Source: Bacteroidia bacterium
GTDB lineage: Bacteria; Bacteroidota; Bacteroidia; J057; JAIXKT01
Length of the DNA: 53,052 nucleotides
Direction: 5' to 3'
NCBI GenBank assembly: GCA_026932145.1
Contig: JAIXKT010000019.1
Location: forward strand, 1 to 53,052
A model generated the notes under the pieces. The model was not told where the DNA came from, made no database searches, and worked only from the letters and a program-made list of their open reading frames with translations. Shown here piece after piece: positions 36,512 through 44,765 of this stretch (position 1 is the stretch's first letter; each line of letters begins with the position of its first letter). The position numbers and the translations under genes are program-made.

Positions 36512-37309
36512 ATGAATCAGATAATGAAATACGCCATTGTAATGCTGAGCCTTTTCTCCTGGGCTTTGGTTTCCTGTAAAAAGGACAACCCGGGACTCAA
36601 TCTCAAAGAGGACAAGGAAAAACCGGTCATCAATGCCGTATCACCGGTGAGTTCCAATGCCACTTATTCCAATGGGCAGCAGATTCAATTCAAGGCAACC
36701 CTGACGGATAACCGGAGTGTGAAATCTTATCGGGTAAAAATTGAATTTGACCAGAAGCGGAACGAATCGAATGTTCATGCGACTCCCTGGTATTTTATTC
36801 AAAGCTATAAAGCTGACGGAACCCGCAGTGCGGAAGTAACCCAGATTATTCCTGTTGCCCAGAATGCACTGGCTGGCCCTTACCGTATGACCATCTTCTG
36901 TACCGATGCCAAAGACCAGGAGGCCGATTCCGTAACCGTTGATATTAACATCTACAATACCAACGACATGCTGGACCCCACCTTCACCGATAACAATACC
37001 GGTCCGGATGCTGACCGTACCCTCAGCCTGAGTGCCCTTGCCAATAATGCCTTTACGGTATTGGACACCATTGAGGATAACGACCGCCTTACCCTCATTC
37101 GGTCCGATGCCTACAACAATCGTACAGAGAAAAAATTACCCCTGCTGCCTACCGAAGTAAATTTAATGGCACAGGGTTCTACCAACCGGTACTACTATGA
37201 GCAGACCCTGTTTTTCCCCGACACCGGGAAATACACGTTCAAACTCATTGCCAGGGATTTAATGAATAATACCGGATTGAAAGTCATCCGGTTCAACATT
37301 GTTCCCTGA
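36512..37309 (+). CDS. DUF4625-like lipoprotein
   Basis: 265 residues. The N-terminus MNQIMKYAIVMLSLFSWALVSC ends in a lipobox (LVSC), followed by acidic KKDNPGLNLKEDKEKP. The body holds Ig-like strands: NAVSPVSSNATYSNGQQIQF, LTDNRSVKSYRVKIEF and, later, YRMTIFCTDAKDQEADSVTV, consistent with DUF4625 lipoproteins. Function unknown; surface or periplasmic anchoring is inferred. The ATG at 36524 is an alternative start. The TPR gene follows after 33 bp and may be co-transcribed. Confidence 0.75.
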   Translation: MNQIMKYAIVMLSLFSWALVSCKKDNPGLNLKEDKEKPVINAVSPVSSNATYSNGQQIQFKATLTDNRSVKSYRVKIEFDQKRNESNVHATPWYFIQSYKADGTRSAEVTQIIPVAQNALAGPYRMTIFCTDAKDQEADSVTVDINIYNTNDMLDPTFTDNNTGPDADRTLSLSALANNAFTVLDTIEDNDRLTLIRSDAYNNRTEKKLPLLPTEVNLMAQGSTNRYYYEQTLFFPDTGKYTFKLIARDLMNNTGLKVIRFNIVP

Positions 37310-37342
37310 CAGCTGCAGTCTATCATTTTTTTCCGGGACTGA

Positions 37343-38995
37343 GTGCTGAGGATTTTCGTTCGAATCATTATTGGGTTATGGGCAGGGCTGATGGCAGTGA
37401 CATTGCATGCCCAGGGCATTTTGCCCGATACATCGCGGAATACCCTGTATCGTAAGTGGGAAGCTTCGGTCAAAGACCCTGAAATCCGGATACAATTATA
37501 CACCCGCCAGATTGACAGTCTGGAGGATGACTGGGCGCATTATTTCCGGGGACAGGCATACCTGAGCAAGGGGCATTTCATGCAGGCAGAAACTGATTTC
37601 CATGCAGCCCTGAATTTCCCCAAGCGCACCATCAATCCGGCCTGGCCTTATGCCATGCTCGCTCAAAAGGCCTATCTCGTGGCGGAGTACAAAATGTCGG
37701 TGCGCCTCGCAGGTCAGTCCATTCAGGCTTTCGACAGTTTGTCCCTTGCCTGGAGGATACGCGCCAGAGCCCACCTAGCGCTGGGGCAAACGGAGGCAGC
37801 ATACGAAGACCTGCAACAGGCCATTCGGTTTGACCCGGCCAATCCGGATAATTTATGGGAAAGGTCCGGCATCTCCCTGGCAAAAGAAGACTGGAATACC
37901 TGCCTTACCGATTTGCAGTTGCTCCTGAAACTTGAACCTGACCGGGTTGAATATCTTGCCAGAAAAGCCTGGTGCCTGTATCAACTCGGCAAGGATGCGG
38001 AATCCGCAAGCCTCATTCCCCGATTAAAAAACCTCAACCTGAGCGACCCTATTCATAATTCTGCACTGGCAGATCTGATGTTTGTGCATGGGGCATTCGA
38101 GGAAGCAGACAGGTTGTATTCCCGTGCCATTCAGTATTACGAATATCAGATTTCCCAGGACCTGTCCTATGCCACGCGCAACCAAAAAGTCATTCACGAA
38201 AACTACCTGTACCGGGGCATGGTGCGTGTGGACATGAAAAAGTACCGGGATGCCCTAACCGATTACACCCGGGCAGCCACGATTAACCCCAGAGATTACC
38301 GTACTTTTTTGTGTATCGGGGAACTGCAGACCCTGCAGGGAAATTACCGGGATGCCATTACGGCCTATGAACAAACCATGCGCCTGAATCCAACCTTGAA
38401 GGAAGGCTGGCTCAATTACGGGTACTGCTACGACCAGCTGGGCAAATACAAGGAAGCCATCATCACCTTTTCCAAAGGTATTGCGCGTGACTCATCCAAT
38501 TGTCTGCTTTACAATAACCGGGGATTTACCTATCTGAACATACGGACCATGGACAAAGCCCTGGCCGATATTGAAAGAGCCATCTCGCTTTGCCCGGAAG
38601 AAATGATGCCCCTCGTTTCCCTTTCCGAGTATTACTATTTGCTGGACCAGTATGACCAGGCCCTGGTGTACCTGAATAAGGCACTGACGGTACCCGGAGG
38701 TTCAGAGGCTGCCACAAGGACTGCGTATTTTGTGCGCGGAAAAGTCTGGTTGAAAAAAAGAGAAATGGTGAAAGCGCGTCAGGATCTGGAGAAAGCATTT
38801 CAACTGGATCCCACCAATGCGGAACTGGCCGAATACCTGGGCATTACCCTGTATCGGATGGAGAAATTTTGCGATGCCCTCACAGTATTCCGGAAGGCTT
38901 TAACCCTGGATGTACTCAACGAGCCCAAGAAGGCACCCAATGCCTCGTATTACATCTCCATGATTCAGCAGATCGTGATTAAGGGTTGCCCTTGA
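37343..38995 (+). CDS. Exported TPR protein
   Basis: 550 residues starting at a GTG directly after an in-frame TGA; no ATG precedes the signal peptide (IFVRIIIGLWAGLMAVTLHA), so GTG is required. The rest is a chain of about twelve tetratricopeptide repeats, for example YLSKGHFMQAETDFHAALNF, NYGYCYDQLGKYKEAIITFS and NRGFTYLNIRTMDKALADIE. TPRs form a superhelical protein-binding scaffold; the partner is unknown. The stop is immediately followed by a family A palindrome. Confidence 0.85.
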   Translation: MLRIFVRIIIGLWAGLMAVTLHAQGILPDTSRNTLYRKWEASVKDPEIRIQLYTRQIDSLEDDWAHYFRGQAYLSKGHFMQAETDFHAALNFPKRTINPAWPYAMLAQKAYLVAEYKMSVRLAGQSIQAFDSLSLAWRIRARAHLALGQTEAAYEDLQQAIRFDPANPDNLWERSGISLAKEDWNTCLTDLQLLLKLEPDRVEYLARKAWCLYQLGKDAESASLIPRLKNLNLSDPIHNSALADLMFVHGAFEEADRLYSRAIQYYEYQISQDLSYATRNQKVIHENYLYRGMVRVDMKKYRDALTDYTRAATINPRDYRTFLCIGELQTLQGNYRDAITAYEQTMRLNPTLKEGWLNYGYCYDQLGKYKEAIITFSKGIARDSSNCLLYNNRGFTYLNIRTMDKALADIERAISLCPEEMMPLVSLSEYYYLLDQYDQALVYLNKALTVPGGSEAATRTAYFVRGKVWLKKREMVKARQDLEKAFQLDPTNAELAEYLGITLYRMEKFCDALTVFRKALTLDVLNEPKKAPNASYYISMIQQIVIKGCP

Positions 38996-39020
38996 TTTGT
39001 CCGGAGATGCTCCGGACAAA
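38996..39020. repeat. Stop-abutting palindrome, family A, copy at 38996
   Basis: TTTGTCCGGAG, loop ATG, CTCCGGACAAA: a perfect 11-bp stem that begins at the very next base after the TGA of the TPR gene and lies in the leader of the porin gene. Confidence 0.85.
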
Positions 39021-39053
39021 TGCCTGTACAGGATTGTGTATATTCGCATCGGC

Positions 39054-40178
39054 ATGAACATCCCCTCCGGAAAAAGCATCCAAAACATCATCGCAGGATG
39101 GTGCTTTTCCTTTCTGCTGCTGACGCCCGCCATTCTCCCAGGTCAACAGGACTCGTTGCCCAAAGGCCTGGCTCTTTCTGGCTTTCTTGAAACATATTAT
39201 GCCTGGGAAAACAAGTCGATTTCGACCAATGGTTCCTGGCCGTCTCACCTGGTTTCCCATTACCGAAACCAGGAATTCGCGCTGAACTTAGCCCTTCTAC
39301 AGGCTGCCTGGAATAAACCCGGCCTCCGGGCCCGATTCGGAATCATGGCTGGAAATTACCCCATGGCCAATCTGGCCGGAGAACCCGTTGGACTTCGAAA
39401 CCTGTATGAAGCAAGCGTTGCCCTGCGCCTTTCCCCTCGGCGGCACTGGTGGGCAGAGGTGGGACTCTTCCCTTCCCACATTGGATTTGAAACCCCGATC
39501 GGAGCCGACAACTTAAACCTCTCCCGCTCCATTGTGGCGGACAACTCTCCCTACTATGAACAGGGCGTAAAACTGACCTGGCAAAATCCGGATAAAAAAT
39601 GGGTGCTTTCCCTGCTTGCGCTGAATGGATGGCAAAAAATGGTGAAGGACAATCCACAACCTGCCCTGGAAGGGGGAGGGCACCAAGTGACTTATGCCCC
39701 GGGAAAAGGTTGGCTGATCAATAGCAGTTCGTATGTCGGGCTTGCGCCAAGACCTGTCTCAGGCAATTCAACTGCCACCTGGGCCCGGGAAGAACGCGTG
39801 TACCATAATCTGTATGTTCAATGGCATGGCTCCGGGCGTTGGCAACTAATATCCGGGGTGGATTATGGCATTCACCGCATAACCGGGACCGGCTGGAGAT
39901 CCTTTTATGCACCCGTTGTCATTTCACGGTATGCTTTTCGGGAGAATATGCGGGTGGCTGTGAGGGCTGAAGGGTATCATGACCCTTCTCAGATCGTGTG
40001 GGTGAATCCTTCCGGCACCCGAATTGTCAGTTTCTCTGCCAACTGGGATTATGAATATCAGCGAGGGATTCTTTTCCGTCTGGAATACAGACCGTTTTTG
40101 TATGCCCAGAGCCATTACCGCCCGGAATCTATCCTCACGCGAAATCGCCTGACCTTCAGCTTTTGCTGCCGCCTTTAG
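39054..40178 (+). CDS. Putative outer-membrane beta-barrel porin (OmpL-like, BBP2 family)
   Basis: 374 residues. A signal peptide (IIAGWCFSFLLLTPAILPGQQ) is followed by the family start LALSGFLETYYAWENKSIST and alternating amphipathic strands with many aromatic residues (FALNLALLQAAWNK, RHWWAEVGLFPSHIGFE, RYAFRENMRVAVRAEGYHD, FRLEYRPFLYAQ), ending in a terminal strand with Phe. This fits the putative beta-barrel porin-2 family. The transported solute is unknown; the neighbouring phosphate transporter is on the other strand. Start chosen at the ATG; a TTG at 38997 lies in the palindrome. Confidence 0.75.
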   Translation: MNIPSGKSIQNIIAGWCFSFLLLTPAILPGQQDSLPKGLALSGFLETYYAWENKSISTNGSWPSHLVSHYRNQEFALNLALLQAAWNKPGLRARFGIMAGNYPMANLAGEPVGLRNLYEASVALRLSPRRHWWAEVGLFPSHIGFETPIGADNLNLSRSIVADNSPYYEQGVKLTWQNPDKKWVLSLLALNGWQKMVKDNPQPALEGGGHQVTYAPGKGWLINSSSYVGLAPRPVSGNSTATWAREERVYHNLYVQWHGSGRWQLISGVDYGIHRITGTGWRSFYAPVVISRYAFRENMRVAVRAEGYHDPSQIVWVNPSGTRIVSFSANWDYEYQRGILFRLEYRPFLYAQSHYRPESILTRNRLTFSFCCRL

Positions 40179-40225
40179 TCATTCACCATGCCTGGAGTAA
40201 ATTCCCGCCTGGAGAAAGCCCGGGA

Positions 40226-41428
40226 TTAACCCAGAAATAAAGAGACCAGGAAAAAAGTACCTGCAGCGAGCAAAGCTGAAATGGGGATGGTCATTACCCA
40301 GGCCCAAAACAACTGGGTGGTAACCCCCCAGCGAACAGCACTCAGCCTTTTCGTAGCTCCTACCCCTATAATGGAACCAGTAATGGTGTGGGTGGTGCTG
40401 ACGGGGATCTTTAAATTCTCGGAAAGAAACAGGGTAACGGCTCCTGCGGCCTCCGCGGCCACCCCTTCAAACGGAGTTACCTTGGTAATTTTGGTACCCA
40501 TCGTTTTCACGATTTTCCACCCGCCACTCATGGTTCCGGCTGCAATGGCCCCATAACAGGCAAGGGGTACCCAGACGGGCATTTCCTCAAAACTGCTGAT
40601 ATCTCCGGCTGCAATCAGGGCAACCGTAATAATTCCCATCACTTTTTGGGCATCATTTCCCCCATGACCCAGACTAAAGGCAGCGGAGGAAACGAGCTGC
40701 AATTTCCGGAACCATTCGTTGGCACGGGCATGATTCATCCGATTTAGGAACAGCGTAAAAATACCCAGGGTGTACAGAATGATTGCCAGCAATACCCACT
40801 TAAAATTCTTCTCGTAAAAGAGCACCTGTAGAAAGGGGCTTTCAAAATGAGATTCGATGACGGCCGGATTGGTCTCCATAAACAAGAAGAGCACAATGGT
40901 CACGCCTACCATCAGAAAAGAGGAAAGCAGGCTGGGCCATACCGACTTCCGGAAAGAGAAGATAAACCACACCGAAATCAGATAAGCGACCAGCATACCA
41001 ATGAGTGGTGCCAGCACAATGAAACTGACTGTGCGAATTACAGGCTCTGCGTTAATGGCATCGAAATTAAACCCGGCATGCGTTAGGGCGGCTCCGGCAA
41101 ATCCTCCGATCAGGGTGTGAGAAGAAGAAGAGGGAATGCCATACCCCCAGGTCATCAGATTCCAGATAATGGCCGCCACCAGTCCGGAAAAAATCACGGG
41201 CAGGGTAATAAAATTCTCCTGAACCGTTTTGGCTATTGTATTGGCTACTCCGTGGTCCTTAAAAATAAAGAAAGCCATAAAATTGAAGAACGCAGCCCAC
41301 AGCACGGCCTGCGTTGGGGTCAGCACCTTGGTAGATACGATGGTTGCTATGGAATTGGCAGCATCGTGGAACCCATTGATGTAATCAAACACAAGGGCCA
41401 GGAATATAATGACGAGGAGCAGGGACAT
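40226..41428 (-). CDS. Inorganic phosphate transporter, PiT family
   Basis: 400 residues, about ten membrane helices. The duplicated PHO-4 signatures are clear: near the N-terminus DYINGFHDAANSIATIVSTK and near the C-terminus STTHTITGSIIGVGATKR, with SLGHGGNDAQKVMGIITVAL between. PiT proteins import phosphate (or metal-phosphate) with protons or sodium. It is downstream of the DUF47 gene by 16 bp in one operon, a widespread pairing. Confidence 0.95.
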   Translation of the reverse strand: MSLLLVIIFLALVFDYINGFHDAANSIATIVSTKVLTPTQAVLWAAFFNFMAFFIFKDHGVANTIAKTVQENFITLPVIFSGLVAAIIWNLMTWGYGIPSSSSHTLIGGFAGAALTHAGFNFDAINAEPVIRTVSFIVLAPLIGMLVAYLISVWFIFSFRKSVWPSLLSSFLMVGVTIVLFLFMETNPAVIESHFESPFLQVLFYEKNFKWVLLAIILYTLGIFTLFLNRMNHARANEWFRKLQLVSSAAFSLGHGGNDAQKVMGIITVALIAAGDISSFEEMPVWVPLACYGAIAAGTMSGGWKIVKTMGTKITKVTPFEGVAAEAAGAVTLFLSENLKIPVSTTHTITGSIIGVGATKRLSAVRWGVTTQLFWAWVMTIPISALLAAGTFFLVSLFLG

Positions 41429-41444
41429 AAAAGGGAATACCGGA

Positions 41445-42080
41445 TCAGGCGTATTTGATCAAAATGGAGCGGATGATATTGGCAGCTTCGTCAATCTTGT
41501 CGGTAGCTGTTTCCAGAGATTCCAATATATCCTTCTTCTTCATCAACTCAATCGGATCCTTTTCCTGCTGAAACAAAGAAGTCGTTGCCCGGTCATAAAT
41601 ACCATCGGCTTCCAGTTCGATTTTTTTAATATTCTGACAAATCGCTTTGATGGCTGCTGCATTGCTCATACTGATGAGCAGTTCACAGGCTTTTTGCAAT
41701 TCAGCCACGCCCAGAATAATCTGGTCACATAGCTCGACGAAATGACTGTCCATGGCCATGACCTGATACAGGTAAATACGCTTCAGAGATCCATGAATAA
41801 AATCCTGGGAAGAGCCAATGGCTGTTTCCAGATCGTGAATATCCTCCCGGTCAAATGGCGTAATGAAATTCTTTCCCAGCTCCTTGATAATAGACCGCAA
41901 CATTTTTTCACCCTTGGCATCCAGGGTCTGAGCCTGGCGGGCCAGTTCTTCCCGCTCACCCGGAGGCGCTTCAATAATCTTTTTCAGCAACTCGGATAAC
42001 TCAATCAAATTCAGAGTTACTGAAACAAACAGCGGCACAAATGTTTTGTCTTTGCTATTGAAAAACTGGAGAATTCCCAT
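41445..42080 (-). CDS. DUF47 (PhoU-like) phosphate transport regulator
   Basis: 211 residues, all-helical, with heptad-like pattern: LNLIELSELLKKIIEAPPGE, TPFDREDIHDLETAIGSSQD and the closing LESLETATDKIDEAANIIRS, matching DUF47 proteins. These PhoU-like proteins control the adjacent PiT transporter. It is the first gene of the two-gene operon; no matching consensus promoter is seen upstream. Confidence 0.93.
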   Translation of the reverse strand: MGILQFFNSKDKTFVPLFVSVTLNLIELSELLKKIIEAPPGEREELARQAQTLDAKGEKMLRSIIKELGKNFITPFDREDIHDLETAIGSSQDFIHGSLKRIYLYQVMAMDSHFVELCDQIILGVAELQKACELLISMSNAAAIKAICQNIKKIELEADGIYDRATTSLFQQEKDPIELMKKKDILESLETATDKIDEAANIIRSILIKYA

Positions 42081-42186
42081 GATAAAAAATATAAGCCGGG
42101 TTAAAATTATCGGATTCAGTCATCTGATGTGTTAAGAAAATATTATGAATGTGTTCCCTAAGATGTGGGCATCTCCACTCAGTGCA

Positions 42187-42215
42187 TTGGCAATTCCCCG
42201 AACCTGCTAATTTTG
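42187..42215 (+). promoter_or_regulatory. Promoter of ftcD
   Basis: TTG (42187-42189), 18 nt, TAATTTTG (42208-42215). The -7 box ends four bases before the ATG, so the message would be leaderless or nearly so. Confidence 0.6.
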
Positions 42216-42219
42216 AGGC

Positions 42220-43902
42220 ATGAAGCGCATTTTGGAATGTGTTCCCAACTTCTCAGAAGGCAGGGACATGAAAATCATAGAAGCGATCTGCGAGCCCATT
42301 CGTCAGACTGCCGGGGTAAAATTGCTGGACATTGACCCGGGTGCAAGCACCCACCGGACAGTGGTCACTTTTGCCGGAGAACCGGAGGCGGTAATTGAAG
42401 CTGCCTTTAAGGCCATTCAGGTTGCCGGTCGCCTGATTGACATGACCCGGCATCAGGGCGCACATCCCCGTATGGGCGCAACCGATGTATGCCCGCTAAT
42501 TCCGGTATCCGGCATTTCGGTCGAAGAAGCGGTAGCCCTGGCCCACAAACTGGCAGAAAGAGTAGGCCGGGAACTAAATATCCCCGTTTATCTCTACGAA
42601 TACGCCGCTACCTCTCCTCAGCGCAAAAGCCTTTCGGTCATTCGCTCAGGTGAATACGAGGGTTTTCCCAAAAAAATCCTTCAACCGGAATGGAAGCCGG
42701 ATTACGGAAAGGCAGAATTCAATCCCCGCTCCGGGCAAACCGTCATCGGGGTTCGGGAATTTCTGGCCGCCGTTAATTTCAACCTCAATACAGCCTCCGT
42801 CCGCCTGGCTAATTCTGTAGCCTTTGATGTGCGGGAAAACGGAAGAATCAAAACCGATAATGGAAAACCCACCGGAAAACCGGTATTGGATGAAAGCGGT
42901 GAACCCGTGCGCATCCCGGGAAAACTGAAAGAATGCAAAGCGGTGGGCTGGTATATTCCGGAATATGGATTTGCCCAGGTTTCCATGAACCTGACCAACC
43001 TCTCCGTTACCCCACTCTACCAGGCATTTGAAGAAGTATGTCTGTCGGCACAGTCTCGGGGACTTCGGGTGAGCGGAACTGAAATTGTGGGGCTGATTCC
43101 CCTCTCTGCCCTTACCGAAGCCGGACGCTATTTCCTTCAAAAACAAAACCGGTCCCTCGGTGTGTCCGAAAAGGAACTCATTAAAATCGCAGTACAAAGC
43201 ATGGGCCTGCATGACCTGAAACCTTTTGTGCCGGAAGAAAAAATCATTGAATACAAATTGCGGGAAGAGGGAAGAGAATTAAAAGACCTTACCGTTGCTT
43301 CATTTTCAGAAGAGCTTGCCTCTGAATCTCCTGCACCGGGTGGAGGCTCAGTAGCCGCATTGTGTGGAGGATTGGCTGCAGCACTCGGGGCAATGACGGC
43401 CAACCTGTCTGCCGGAAAAAGGGGATGGGAAGAACAGACTGCCTTTTTCAGTGAAATAGCCGACCAATGCCAGCGTCTGCGTGAAAAACTCATTTTCCTG
43501 ATGGACGAAGACACCCGGGCATTCAACAAAGTCATGGAAGCATTTGCCCTGCCTAAATCTACTGATTCCGAAAAAGCTGTGCGGAAACAGGCAATTGAAC
43601 AGGCCAATGTTTACGCTGCTCAGATTCCTCTTCAGGTGATGGAAACCGTTTACCAGTCGGTCCCCCTGCTCGAAACCATGATAGAAAAAGGAAACCCCAA
43701 CTCCATTACCGATGCCGGAGTAGGGTTGCTGTGTGCCTGTACAGCCATGGAAGGCGCAGGACTGAATGTATTAATCAACCTGGGTGGCATTTCCGATGAA
43801 ATCATTAAGGCCGAACTCAAAGAGAAAGCGCTTCAGCTGATGCAGTCGGTAAGGGAGAGAAAACAGGCAGGAATTGAAAAAATAGAATCCGGATTACGCT
43901 GA
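42220..43902 (+). CDS. ftcD: Bifunctional glutamate formimidoyltransferase / formimidoyltetrahydrofolate cyclodeaminase
   Basis: 560 residues. Residues 1 to about 300 are the transferase: LECVPNFSEGRDMKIIEAI, DIDPGASTHRTVVTF and DMTRHQGAHPRMGATDVCP with the catalytic His. A linker leads to the cyclodeaminase domain (about 355-560): SFSEELASESPAPGGGSVAA, LGAMTANLSAGK, and SITDAGVGLLCACTAMEGAG. The enzyme moves the formimino group of formimino-glutamate, a histidine-degradation product, to tetrahydrofolate and then releases ammonia to give methenyl-THF. Full fusion as in animals and many Bacteroidota. No other hut gene is nearby. It converges with the small lipoprotein gene, with only 5 bp between. 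Confidence 0.95.
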   Translation: MKRILECVPNFSEGRDMKIIEAICEPIRQTAGVKLLDIDPGASTHRTVVTFAGEPEAVIEAAFKAIQVAGRLIDMTRHQGAHPRMGATDVCPLIPVSGISVEEAVALAHKLAERVGRELNIPVYLYEYAATSPQRKSLSVIRSGEYEGFPKKILQPEWKPDYGKAEFNPRSGQTVIGVREFLAAVNFNLNTASVRLANSVAFDVRENGRIKTDNGKPTGKPVLDESGEPVRIPGKLKECKAVGWYIPEYGFAQVSMNLTNLSVTPLYQAFEEVCLSAQSRGLRVSGTEIVGLIPLSALTEAGRYFLQKQNRSLGVSEKELIKIAVQSMGLHDLKPFVPEEKIIEYKLREEGRELKDLTVASFSEELASESPAPGGGSVAALCGGLAAALGAMTANLSAGKRGWEEQTAFFSEIADQCQRLREKLIFLMDEDTRAFNKVMEAFALPKSTDSEKAVRKQAIEQANVYAAQIPLQVMETVYQSVPLLETMIEKGNPNSITDAGVGLLCACTAMEGAGLNVLINLGGISDEIIKAELKEKALQLMQSVRERKQAGIEKIESGLR

Positions 43903-43907
43903 CCTGT

Positions 43908-44093
43908 TTATCGGGAAGGCTTTAATCCTTTTTGCATCTTTTGAGGAAACAGGCCGTATTTGGGACGGCCTGCTTTTCTCGGAATTCGGTTTCCCGTGCT
44001 CATCACACCCGGACAGGCCGATGGCCCCGGCCCGCAGGAGAAGAACAGGTTGCAGATTAACAGTATCCCTATAATCCCGAAGGTGCGTATCAC
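43908..44093 (-). CDS. Small lipoprotein B
   Basis: 61 residues from a GTG. A hydrophobic run (IIGILLICNLFFSC) ends in a lipobox with Cys20, then GPGPSACPGVMSTGN and the basic tail RKAGRPKYGLFPQKMQKG. A CP...G...K-rich tail ending in GLFP(K/Q)KM resembles tiny Bacteroidota lipoproteins of unknown role. The start overlaps the stop of the gene ahead (GTGA), which supports translation through coupling. Confidence 0.55.
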   Translation of the reverse strand: MIRTFGIIGILLICNLFFSCGPGPSACPGVMSTGNRIPRKAGRPKYGLFPQKMQKGLKPSR

Positions 44094-44308
44094 CAGTGTT
44101 TATGTATGTAGCGGCGGTATTCCGGCCCTTTCCGTCTGCTGTATCGGTGACCGTATCGAAACCGGGATCCCCCACCCTGACTAACATTGCTGCGGGAGCG
44201 GTGCCGAACCTGTGCAGGGGTATCGCAATCCTGATTGCTGCTTTTGCACCCATTGAAAATTGGTAACAGACCCAATAGGAGGCAAATCAGGAAGAGCGGG
44301 GTTTTCAC
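44090..44308 (-). CDS. Small lipoprotein A
   Basis: 72 residues from a GTG that overlaps the stop of the preceding gene (GTGA). MKTPLFLICLLLGLLPIFNGC is a clear lipoprotein signal with Cys21. The mature part (CKSSNQDCDTPAQ, then Arg/His-rich RYGHRYSRRKGPEYRRYIHK) has no known domain; its basic, compositionally odd tail could mean a frameshifted remnant or an out-of-frame reading. It precedes lipoprotein B by a second GTGA overlap. Confidence 0.5.
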   Translation of the reverse strand: MKTPLFLICLLLGLLPIFNGCKSSNQDCDTPAQVRHRSRSNVSQGGGSRFRYGHRYSRRKGPEYRRYIHKHW

Positions 44309-44733
44309 ATCAGGGTAATCTGCTCCGGATTCTGGATGTTCCAGACTTCATGCACGCCGTGGCGGCCGGTAAGAACCAGGCGGGCAGGCAAAGGTACATA
44401 GACCAGTTTGAGTTCCCCGGTTTCCGAGTTTTCAATCCCTACCCCGTCGTGCCGCGTAACTGAGTAGATTTTGTTGCCATTGGCATCTACCTTCTCCACA
44501 TATTTCCGGGCAATGTAGGCAGTTGGGTGCAACACTTCCGCCCAGGCATTGTATTTATGCTGAATCTGGCGGATAATGTCCTCCATCTGCTCACCGTATT
44601 CATCGGAAAACTCGTCTTCGAGGTCATGCAATTGATCCTCTATTTTATCGTATTTTTTGTCGTTGTAGCTCAACTCGGCCAGCTGATTTCGCTTTTCGAT
44701 TATTTTAAGCAACTTCTCGTCAAAATTTTTCAT
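44305..44733 (-). CDS. Conserved hypothetical protein
   Basis: 142 residues. The N-terminal 70 residues are charged and helical (EKLLKIIEKRNQLAELSYN, QLHDLEDEFSDEYGEQMED), suggesting a coiled-coil-like hairpin; the C-terminal part (HPTAYIARKYVEKVDANGN, VPLPARLVLTGR, VWNI) is beta-rich. I recognise it as a type found in Bacteroidota but know no function. It starts 32 bp after the photolyase stop and is coupled by GTGA to lipoprotein A, so a four-gene transcript is likely. An upstream ATG at 44769 would overlap the photolyase gene. Confidence 0.75.
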   Translation of the reverse strand: MKNFDEKLLKIIEKRNQLAELSYNDKKYDKIEDQLHDLEDEFSDEYGEQMEDIIRQIQHKYNAWAEVLHPTAYIARKYVEKVDANGNKIYSVTRHDGVGIENSETGELKLVYVPLPARLVLTGRHGVHEVWNIQNPEQITLM

Positions 44734-44765
44734 AGATACCCAATATACCGTAAATGTAGGGGATT

